DNA from: Amaurobius ferox
Lineage: Eukaryota > Arthropoda > Arachnida > Araneae > Amaurobiidae
Assembly: GCA_951213105.1 (NCBI GenBank)
Contig: OX578152.1
Location: 72,987,180 to 73,051,179, forward strand
Direction of reading: 5' to 3'
Length of the DNA stretch: 64,000 nt
In this document: positions 55,968 to 64,000 of the stretch, piece by piece
Position numbering within the stretch: the stretch's first letter is position 1
Layout of the letters: each line of letters opens with the position of its first letter
Made by a program: the position numbers and the translations under genes
The notes under the pieces: model-generated
The model's input: the letters and a program-made list of their open reading frames with translations, nothing else
Told to the model about the DNA's origin: nothing
The model's database searches: none

Positions 55968-57715
55968 CCGGGTGGTCAGAATTAAAACACCCCTACTCTG
56001 AGCTCTCTATACATCGAACTACTCAGTGTAAAGGCTCCAAAATTGTTGAACCTACTATTAAAGACATGGGGAAAGGGATTACACGAAAAAAATAGTTCCA
56101 GAAACAGCGATAGGTGGCGCTGTGCAACAGAAAATATGCTGAAAAGACACAAAATAATCACAAAAAAAACAAACACATGCGATATGGAATTTTTCCATTT
56201 TAATTTCTTTTGCTAATATGAAAAAAAAGAAGATAAAAAAGTGAAGAAACTTAAACTGTCATTGTAACTGCAATTTCGCACTGTAAGCATAAGCATTTGC
56301 ATAAACCCTTGGTTTGCAGCTACTATGTTCTGGGCATAAAAGGGGATAAAACTGGGAAATTTTCATTCTTATCAGCGATGGCTGTCACACTGCCAGAACG
56401 CGCTTTGCTTGTGAAGCTGTTTTATGAAAACAAAGGACATGCTGCAGCTGCACTTCGAGAGTTTCGTCGACTTAAGAATTTGCGCAAAGGACCATTACTT
56501 CCACAAGCTCTCAGGAGAATGATCGCTCGATTCGAGAAAACTGGACATCTTGGAGTTCAGCCGGGTCGAGGACGCAAATCGACTCGTTCAGATGTCGTTG
56601 ACGATGTTGCCACCGCTATTGTTGAACAATCAATGGGTAACGTTAGAGGCTGTAGTAGTCCACGTGAAATGTTACGACACTTGGGTGTTCCCTACAGCAC
56701 AGTGTGGAACGTACTGAGAAACATAGTGCATTTTTTTCCCGTACAAAATTAGTCACAATCACCACTTGCTGACCATCGACAGGTAGAAGCGACTGACCTT
56801 TGTATTGACATTTCTGGCTAGAGTTGAAGTGGATGCATCGTGACCATGGCAGATTCTATGGAGCGATGAAGCGCATTTCCATCTAAGTGGAACAGTCAAC
56901 ACCCATAACTGTCGCATTTGGGGCACGGAAAACCCTCGTACCTTCCAAGAGATTCCACTTCACTCACCGAAAGTTACAGTCTGGTGTGGATTCACAGCCA
57001 CAGTCATTCTTGGACCTTTCTTTTTCGAAGAGGCTACTCCCAATGGTCCTGTGACATGCGTCGTGACGGCCAGGAGGACAAAAACATGCTCGAAAATTTT
57101 GTTGTACCCCAACTGCAACAGCACCAATGTCTTGATTCAATTACCTTTATGCAAGATGGAGCGTCTCCACACATTGGACTCTGTGTGCAGCAGTTTCTTC
57201 GGCAACATTTTACTAATGGTAGAGTAATTAGTCGTGCGTTTCCGACAACCTGGCCATCTCGTTCTCCAGATCTTAATCCCTGTGATTTTTGGCTGTGGGG
57301 ATACTTAAACAGTCTTGTTTATCGAGGACGTCTGGTAACCTTGGCAGATTTGAAAGACAGTATCACTCTGCATGTGAGAAGCATCTCAATCGACCAATTA
57401 CGATCCGCAGTTGAACAAGCTGTCTGTCCACAGACTACAGATTTTACATCTTGAAGAAGGGAACCATATTGAGCAGCATTCCCTGCATCGTTGTGATATG
57501 AATGTTTGGTACGTTCAACGTGTTACAAATGTGTATTTTCAGCATATTTTCTGTTGTACAGCGCCACCTATCGGTGTTTCAGGAACTAATTTTTTTTCAC
57601 GTATTCCCTTTCCCCATGTCTTGAATAGTAGGTTCAGCAATTTTGGAGCCCTTACACTGAGTAGTTCCATGAATAGAGTGCTCAGAGTAGGGGTGTTTTA
57701 ATTCTGACCACCCGG
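55968..57715 (+). mobile_element. Mariner-group transposon, 1748 bp, ~180-bp inverted ends
   Basis: Ends begin CCGGGTGGTCAGAATTAAAA and match each other for about 180 bp (55968 to about 56150, and about 57536-57715). TA lies directly outside each end (55966-55967 and 57716-57717). It carries a broken transposase on the + strand and interrupts a minisatellite. Long inverted repeats are unusual for classical mariner but known among its relatives. Confidence 0.9.
56378..57454 (+). pseudogene. Mariner-group transposase, multiply broken
   Basis: The start at 56378 (MAVTLPERALLVKLFYENKG) fits better than the upstream ATG at 56297, since the intervening residues resemble nothing known. The N-terminus has an arthropod mariner helix-turn-helix (ALREFRRLKNLRKGP, then PGRGRKSTRS, a linker-like basic stretch). 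The catalytic blocks follow in order: LWSDEAHFHL, MQDGASPH and RSPDLNPCDFWLWGYL. The gap between the second Asp and the Asp of NPCD counts as about 42 residues, one more than DD41D. Frame changes near 56735 and 57050, and at least two in-frame stops between 56800 and 56850, disable it. Confidence 0.88.
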
Positions 57716-57727
57716 TATTACATAGTT

Positions 57728-57930
57728 ACATATGTGCGAAATTTTCTGGTACTCACAGATCTCTAAATTTTCTGGTACTTACAGACCTCTAAATTTTCTG
57801 GTATGCACGAACAGATTTTGAAATTTTCTGGCACTCACTGACCTGTACATTTTCTGGCAAGTACGCACTGGCTTAAAGTATTCTGGCGAACATTCTCAGA
57901 CATCAAAATTTTCTGGCAAGCACTTGATAA
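57728..57930. repeat. ~30-bp minisatellite, right part
   Basis: Continues the array at 55690-55967, with units such as CTCACAGATCTCTAAATTTT and CTGG. Confidence 0.85.
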
Positions 57931-57959
57931 AGAATATATTATATTACTTACTTACATAT

Positions 57960-58440
57960 GGATACATATGCACAACTCAAGGTATTTAGAAAGACACAGC
58001 TGAGGTGGGGCCCACCCCTTGTTATTTGAGCATCGTTCATCATAGAGCAAATTTAAAGTTACCATTCGATTAGGAATGATGTCCTCTATTTCATGTACAT
58101 AGAATTTGCATAAGGGGCCGTTTCCATATCTAAATGCGTACAAACTCCAAAATTTTCAATGACAACACTCGATTTTGACGCCAAAAACAAATTTTAGATC
58201 CCCGAATTAGTCCAAGTATAAATTGTCGCGCAATTACGATCGGAGATATTCAATATTCCGAAATGTACAATTTTCAGGGGGTCAGCTCCATATTGAAAAC
58301 CACAATTTGAAGGACGAATTTTGTTGATTTACTACAACTGTTTTAATAAAGTGGGTCATTTGCTATTTTAATGAAATACGTCACTGGTTTATTCTGATAT
58401 CTCATCTTGTTGAGTATGTAAAAGCCTCTTCAATAATCAT
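57960..58440. repeat. Diverged single copy of the 13-15 kb repeat
   Basis: CCTTGTTATTTGAGCATC, ATGTCCTCTAT, CATATCTAAAT, GAGATATTCAATATT, TTTTCAGGGG, GTCAG.TCCATATTG and GATATCTCATCTTGT follow the same order as 13180-13570. Confidence 0.8.
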
Positions 58441-58946
58441 CTTATTGTTTTTATAAAATGGTCGAATTAGTGGACGAATTTAGCGAATGATGGAATCAGT
58501 ACATTGTAATGGTATTCGAATATGTCAAAGTTGTGAGATTAGTTCATCGAATTTAATTCATCGAATCAATTTTAACGGTGCCTAACGGTTCTTAGGTTGT
58601 TGCAATAACTATCATACTAAATCGCAAATATGCAAATTAGTCTTTTGACATAAAACTATGTCTTATGGTAATTAGCATCACAGAATGTTATTATTTATAT
58701 CATTTTTATTAGAAATTTTTATAGTTTTTCATTTGTTTATAAAATATGTATATTTATTGTTATATGCATTTATTATATTTATTATATATATTTCATATAT
58801 ATTCATTATTTCTTTATTGTGTCTGATTAAAGTTTGAATGATTAATTGACTCATCATAGCCTTTTCTTAAGAAATTTGTCGGTGCAGAACTTCATGAATT
58901 ATGCCCTATTTACTGTTCCGTGATTAACTTTTGAGGACAGTGGATA
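58441..58946. other. AT-rich sequence, nothing recognised
   Basis: Short local repeats of CATCGAAT and TATATTTATTATAT only. Confidence 0.4.
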
Positions 58947-59150
58947 TAGTGTACTCCTTTCAGGACTTTTGGGCCGGAGGGGGGGGGGGGGGGTGCGGCG
59001 AATGAAACTTTAGGAGGGACACGTTTTCTATTTACCCTATATAAATATATCTAAATGCTGTCACATAAATAAAAACAAGGTTAACATAAACTGTTTCCGG
59101 GGGAGGGAGGGGTTACGCCCCCCTCGGATGTATTTCTGAAAGAAACACTG
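58947..59150. mobile_element. MITE with CAGTGTTTCTTTCAG-type ends, copy 3
   Basis: The left end is damaged (AGTGTACTCCTTTCAG). The right end, CTGAAAGAAACACTG, is intact, and the interior G-run, AATGAAACTTTAGGA and AGGTTAACATAAA blocks match the other copies. Confidence 0.75.
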
Positions 59151-59917
59151 TGTATATATATCTTCTCTAGTATAATTGTAAAGGACACCTTGTACTATAC
59201 TTTTGTATATAGGAGTCAAGAATAAGATTATGACGACCCTGCCTCTTATAAGAAATTTAACAAATTTAAAATCCTGGCGAGTATGTTCAAGTATAGAAAA
59301 TAGGCTTATCTAGAAAATATCAACAAGATTTAATTCTGAATATTCTTGGCATGTATAAATTATGCAAATGTTCACGCCCTCATTTGTCTACGCCTGTTTT
59401 TAGCATTTGAAATTTGCTAGAGGTATGAGAATTGTGTTTATTTTTCAACAAATATGAAAGGGGAGGGGGTAAATTTTTAAACGGATAGTTTTATTCTAAA
59501 TCATTGGTTGATGTCACTGATGCTAAAATGACAAAGGAAAAATATGGAAATTGAAATAACTTTTCAGTGTAGATTTCATATTGACATTAATTCAGCCATT
59601 TGATTCATTTTATTTTATAAGTTATTTGGTCATTTTATTTTACTTACAGTTCGACAGGTTTTAGGTAAATTATTTCGATGACAGTCATTTGGACATCGCT
59701 TAGTTAAGCTTGAAACGAATTTCATTGTCCGACCTTCTTAAAGAATGTGAGATAGCTAAAAATTAAAAATGAAATGTATTCGCGTAGCTTTCAAAGGCAC
59801 CGATAATATTATAAAAGTAAATTTTATATAAAAATAATATCTATCCATTGAAGGAACCTCCTTCGTCATTCCATAAATCCAGAAAGCTAAGACGAATAAC
59901 GTCGTAGCTAATTGAAC
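59151..59917. other. Sequence between MITEs, nothing recognised
   Basis: Some resemblance to 33900-34110 (GAAAGGGGAGGGGGTAAA.TTTT, TCAGTGTAGATTTC, CGACATTAATTC), so a diverged dispersed repeat may be present in both places at about 59440-59640 and 33900-34110. Confidence 0.45.
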
Positions 59918-60106
59918 CAGTGTTTCTTTCAGAAGGCTTTGACTCGGGGGCGGCGAATGAAACTTTAAAGAGGGAAGGTTTCTATTTGACCTGTGTAAAT
60001 ATATCTAAATGCTACCACATAAATAGAAACTAGGTTAACATAAAGTCTCTCCCGGGGGGGGGGGGGAGTGAAGTCCTCTCCGGATGCATGACTGAAAGAA
60101 ATGCTG
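59918..60106. mobile_element. MITE with CAGTGTTTCTTTCAG ends, copy 4
   Basis: The left end is intact; the right end, CTGAAAGAAATGCTG, has two changes. It includes ACCTGTGTAAATATATCTAA, AACTAGGTTAACATAAAG and a G-run. Confidence 0.8.
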
Positions 60107-60565
60107 GTCAGAACAAATTACCCAGACTACACTCTCCAGTCAGCATTTGCTGGATAACGTGCTAACTTTGGGGTTGTCATATTTACCAGCTAAGGTGCCC
60201 GCAGCCAACGGTTATATTGTTAACTGTCACTTCAGATGACTTTTTTAGCAGGTAATTTTTATCAGCCACAGTTAATGTGTTAAATACAGGCGCAAGATAT
60301 CCGCGAACGATAGTGATTATAACTTATTGACAAAAATGAAGACCGTATTGTCTGTAGGACTATTTTTTACCATAGGTAAAGTAAATAATTACTGAAGGCC
60401 CAAAATTAGTGAAGGGCCTATTTCTTTTACCCTATTAACATTTCGTATACATTTTTAAAATAGCTTTCATAAGAGCACTTTTGGACCTGAGAACTATGTT
60501 ATGTTGTTTTAATCAATTGAATTCAGCAAAGTGAATTCACATTGCAATAATATTAAACGCATTTT
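60107..60565. other. Sequence between repeats, nothing recognised
   Basis: No frame, inverted end or repeat partner was found. Confidence 0.35.
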
Positions 60566-61250
60566 TACATTCCTTACAATGCATAATATGATGCTATGTG
60601 TAGAAAAAGTATTGTAACAACGAAATTGAGTTTATGCTATATTTACACCTTTTGCGAATGTTAGTGCACGTTTCAACTATTTTCAGATGTACGGCTGTTT
60701 CTGTATATGCTTGGGCGTGTTTACCAGTCGAAATGTAATGTAAGTATGTGAGGACTAAAACTCGATAGCTATCAGATTTTAGTCAGATTTACAGTAGAGT
60801 TGGTGATTTTCTCTGGTATCCATTAGATTTTCGTAAAAATTAAGGAAATAAAAATAGTATTTTTTACATTAAAGGAACGAAAAAAACTCCAAGCATTGAA
60901 ACAAAAGACAAAATATGCACATCTGTAGTTAACAAATGATTGTTTTCTGTGAAATTTTTCCTGAGAAATCCTAGGCAATTAATTTTCGATATACTAAGAT
61001 GAACCACATTGGCGAAATTTCCCGCTCAGGGGATTTTTGGCAATTTCCCGTCAATAAGAACGAACAATTACAGAGTAAAAATTAAATAATTGAAAAGCAA
61101 GAAATTTGAGGCAATTTCAAGTAAACTTCCATTTTGTATGAGAAAAGCGGATATATACTAATTGCATTTATCTAAATAGCAAAGGTGGAAGAGACAAAAT
61201 TAAAATAGTATATGGAAATTTATATGCTGCTTACATAAATTAGATTTTAA
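60566..61250 (+). repeat. Family A repeat, very old copy
   Basis: The order CCTTACAATGCATAATATGATG, AAAGTATTGTAACAACGAAATTGAG, a GTTTCTGTATATG tract, a GGCGAAATTTCCCG region and an end ATATGCTGCTTACATAAATTAGATTTT follows family A, but with extensive divergence. Confidence 0.5.
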
Positions 61251-61646
61251 CTATTTATTAGCTAAATCGTTTGAAAAAACTTAGACGACTCGAAATTAGT
61301 ACAGCCACAGCGTTTTAAAAATTTTAGTTCTTTTGCAGCGAAATAATTGAATTTATAAGATTGCTTGCTGAATATGATGGATTATCATTATTTTGATATA
61401 TTACTTTATAAAGCAGTGGTGGCTCTTAAATATTACATTCACACAATTATAATAATCAATCAAAAATTCCTTTGAATGACTTGATTTGTTTCAAAGGCAA
61501 TATTGTTCACACACTCTCCTACACATACGCCTGGAGAACATTCGATTTGTGGTCAGTCCTGCCTAAAACATCTTTAATTGTCAAAATCTTAAATTATAAC
61601 TTTGAACCATGTCTCGTAACATACTTTCTACACATATATTATATGC
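61251..61646. other. AT-rich sequence, nothing recognised
   Basis: The 87-codon frame at 61472-61735 runs through a SINE-tail insertion and has no motif. Confidence 0.4.
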
Positions 61647-61704
61647 CCGGCCGTCCAAATGGTTGCTCGTGTCCTCTGGATGAGTCGGACGGTCTGGGTC
61701 TTCT
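61647..61704 (+). mobile_element. 58-bp SINE 3'-tail insertion with 15-bp target duplication
   Basis: Exact 15-bp flanks ACATATATTATATGC (61632-61646 and 61705-61719) surround CCGGCCGTCCAAATGGTTGC and the rest of the tail, which ends CGGACGGTCTGGGTCTTCT. The clearest of the short insertions, together with the one at 43157. Confidence 0.88.
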
Positions 61705-61719
61705 ACATATATTATATGC

Positions 61720-62486
61720 ATATATAAAAAGTTGAAATTATTAACGTTTCATTGAAAGCTATATTTTCCTGTGATTCTCCTAATACTATCTTCCTTATAA
61801 ATGAGTGGTGGCTCTCAACATCTTTTACAGAACAGCTTTCCAGATGAACAATATAGTCACACCTGCCCTCTTTTATGATCCAAAATGAAGTCAAATGTAA
61901 TATATTTCTGTGGAATCACCTCACACACCACTTGTATATCATTCGTATTTAAGAAAAGGAAATAGTTAACGTTTGTTTTAAAATATAGTTTTTTGTGTTT
62001 CATCACGAATATATGAATTTCAAGTACTATTTAACACAGTGCACGTTCGTTTTTAATTTTTAATTCATGTTATTAAACTTACTAAACTTATCCCAATAAA
62101 TGGATTTTAGCACAAACAGTTTGATTCAACAATGTACATGAAGAATAATAGCTAAAAATAAAACTCACATAAAATGTATTAGATTTCTCTACAGTTGAAA
62201 ATATTTAAATTAAATGAAAAACATTAGTAGTCACATGGTTAGGTCTTTCTGAACTTGAAAGACCGATATTAATAATGCGCTAAAACTGCCTCACCGTTAA
62301 GGCAGAAAAGCAATAAAATATATTTTATAATAAAGTTTCAACCATTGGAGAGGGTAGGGATTAGGGCAAATAAGGAACAGAAGCTCAGTATTGCTAGGAA
62401 ATCTGGAATTTTATGGGTACTTGAACATTTGCCGGTTCTAGTAGGAAAATCATACATTTGAACATTTTTATTAATATAATAAAAAA
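61720..62486. other. AT-rich sequence, nothing recognised
   Basis: Small hairpins such as CTTTCTGAACTTGAAAG and CTGCCTCACCGTTAAGGCAG near 62245-62305, but no element boundary or gene. Confidence 0.4.
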
Positions 62487-63153
62487 ATATCTGATGTGGG
62501 CAACACATGACTTTCCTTACATAATGCAATGAATTTACTACTTTTACAGAAAAAAATAGGGTTTTCTTATAGTAAATACTTATATTCTTTCCAAGATATT
62601 GAATTTTCGACAATTAGTCGTCATTTTCATTAATTTAGCGTCATTTTTATCCATTTGGCGAGATTTTCGTTAATTTTGCAACATTTCAAACAGTCGCCAA
62701 GTTGGCGACATTCCGCCAAATTCGTCGCCAAAATATCGTCAAGCGTTATGTACGGATAAATAAGTTATTCTTATAGCAGATAAATGACAATTCGCGTTCA
62801 AATACAAAAATATTACTCAAAGTATCTTTTCTCATGAATGGAACGAGCTAGATCCATGAGAATGATGTCACCAAATTTATCGCATGATATTACACAGGAA
62901 AAGTGAATATGTTTCTTAACAGTTAATATTTTTTTTTAATTTATGGAACTTTTTGATAAATTTATTTGAAAAATGTGCAATATCTCGAGAACGGTTCATG
63001 CTAGCATTCTAAAGTTTATGTAAATCGTTTTCTAAGGTAAAATTACATAAGAAATGTCTATTTGCGCAACTTTATTAAAGGTTTTGGTTTTTTGATGATT
63101 TTTTCAAAATTTCATTTGAAAATTTAGGGAAGTTCTAAACATTCGATAACGTT
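62487..63153 (-). repeat. Family A repeat, 5'-truncated copy
   Basis: Starts AAAATATCTGATGTGGGCAAC and aligns with other copies as far as CATTCGATAACGTTTTAAA, where it is cut off exactly at the 3' end of the next copy. Confidence 0.85.
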
Positions 63154-64000
63154 TTAAAAAAATCTGATGTGGACAACACATGACTTTCCTTATATAATGT
63201 AATGAATTTACTACTTTTACAGTAAAAAAATAGGGTTTTCTTATAGTAAATACTTATATTCTTTCCAAGATATTGAATTTTCGACAATTAGTCGTCATTT
63301 TCATTAATTTAGCGTCATTTTTATCCATTTGGCGAGATTTTCGTTAATTTTGCAACATTTCAAAAAGTCGCCAAGTTGGCGATATTCCGCCGAAATCGTC
63401 ACCAAAATCTCGCCGAGTGTTATGGACGAAGAAATAAGTTATTCTTACAGTAGATAAATGACTATTGGCGATCAAATACTAAAGTATTACTCAAAGTAAC
63501 TCTTTTTTTATGAATGGAACGAGTTAGATCCACGAGAATGATATCACCCAATTTATCGCATGGTATTACACATGAAAAGTGAATATGTTTCTCAATAGGA
63601 AATATTTTTTTTTATTTTATATGACTTTTTGATAATTTTTTCAAAAATGTGCAATATCTCGAGAACGGTTCATGTTAGCGTTCTAAAATTTATGTCAATC
63701 GTTTTCTAATGAAAAATTACATAAGAAAGGTCTATCTGCGTAATTTTATTAGCGGTTTTGATTTTTTGACGATTTTTTCAAAATTTCACTCGAAAATTTA
63801 GGGGGGTTCTGAACATTCGATTGCGTATAAAAACAATAGGCTTCCAGTGTTTACGGATTGTGATTTTTGTACCAAATTTCGTTTGAATCGGTCCATTCGT
63901 TCGTCAGTTATCGTCTCCACAGACTCACTGGCACACACACACACACGCACATACACACACACACATTTAGACACACGCACACACACACACAGACATCACT
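63154..64000 (-). repeat. Family A repeat, runs off the window
   Basis: A second minus-strand copy in head-to-tail arrangement with the previous one. It continues to the CA microsatellite (63930-63990), and its 5' end lies beyond the window. The two copies are very similar through the GGCGAGATTTTCGTTAATTT region, so one may be a recent insertion into, or duplication of, the other. Confidence 0.85.

Noticed and set aside
56297..56377. Upstream ATG as the transposase start
   Set aside because: The 27 residues before MAVTLPERA have no family resemblance, and the start at 56378 fits the usual N-terminus.
61647..61704. Hammerhead ribozyme in the SINE tail, because of CTGGATGAGTCGGAC
   Set aside because: The core would need CTGANGA and a following GAAA; the tail has CTGGATGAG and no GAAA in place, so only a chance resemblance remains.

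Overview
This window reads as repeat-dense, AT-rich, non-coding DNA from an arthropod nuclear genome. A chelicerate such as a spider is my best guess, but only from repeat style and intron-rich layout, so it is weak. There is no operon structure, no rRNA, no functional tRNA I can support, no CRISPR array and no dense coding. Only one host gene is visible: four exons at the left (4836-10576, + strand) forming the 3' end of a gene that enters from outside the window and ends in a 198-residue terminal exon. Its splice phases are all consistent. Its product is not securely identified; it has a charged coiled-coil with a weak resemblance to the C-terminal region of Lbc-type Rho guanine-nucleotide exchange factors.

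Left part (1-11 kb): a nested pair of terminal-inverted-repeat elements (452-2462, containing 741-1959), a foldback element (3240-3478), then the gene. Its 2.5-kb second intron holds a decayed Penelope-like reverse transcriptase on the minus strand, hammerhead-ribozyme-like motifs, a partial copy of the gene's own 3' end, and a foldback element with a tRNA-derived SINE in its loop.

Middle (11-27 kb): dispersed and tandem duplications (13.1-15.1 kb), palindromic MITEs (18.56-18.81 kb), a long foldback (19.68-20.17 kb), a SINE with an A/T-rich tail (21.2 kb), and a DD41D mariner-group transposon (24744-26047) with one frameshift and one stop.

Right part (27-64 kb): almost wholly repeats. Two unclassified ~0.8-1 kb families, here called A and B, occur about a dozen times; both share one 3' end and both carry a microsatellite near the other end. 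There is a ~150-bp array split by a 4.5-kb inverted-repeat element, a piggyBac-like MITE with TTAA sites, a MITE family beginning CAGTGTTTCTTTCAG in four copies, a second mariner-group element with ~180-bp inverted repeats inserted in a minisatellite (55968-57715), and a 711-bp internally deleted mariner relative nested in a MITE, itself nested between ~100-bp inverted arms.

The most coherent new-looking signal is a set of very short insertions (28-64 bp) that correspond only to the 3' tail of the SINE at 7 kb; four of them have clear 15-16 bp target-site duplications. The second is the hammerhead-like motif found on both arms of the intronic foldback element beside Penelope-like remnants.
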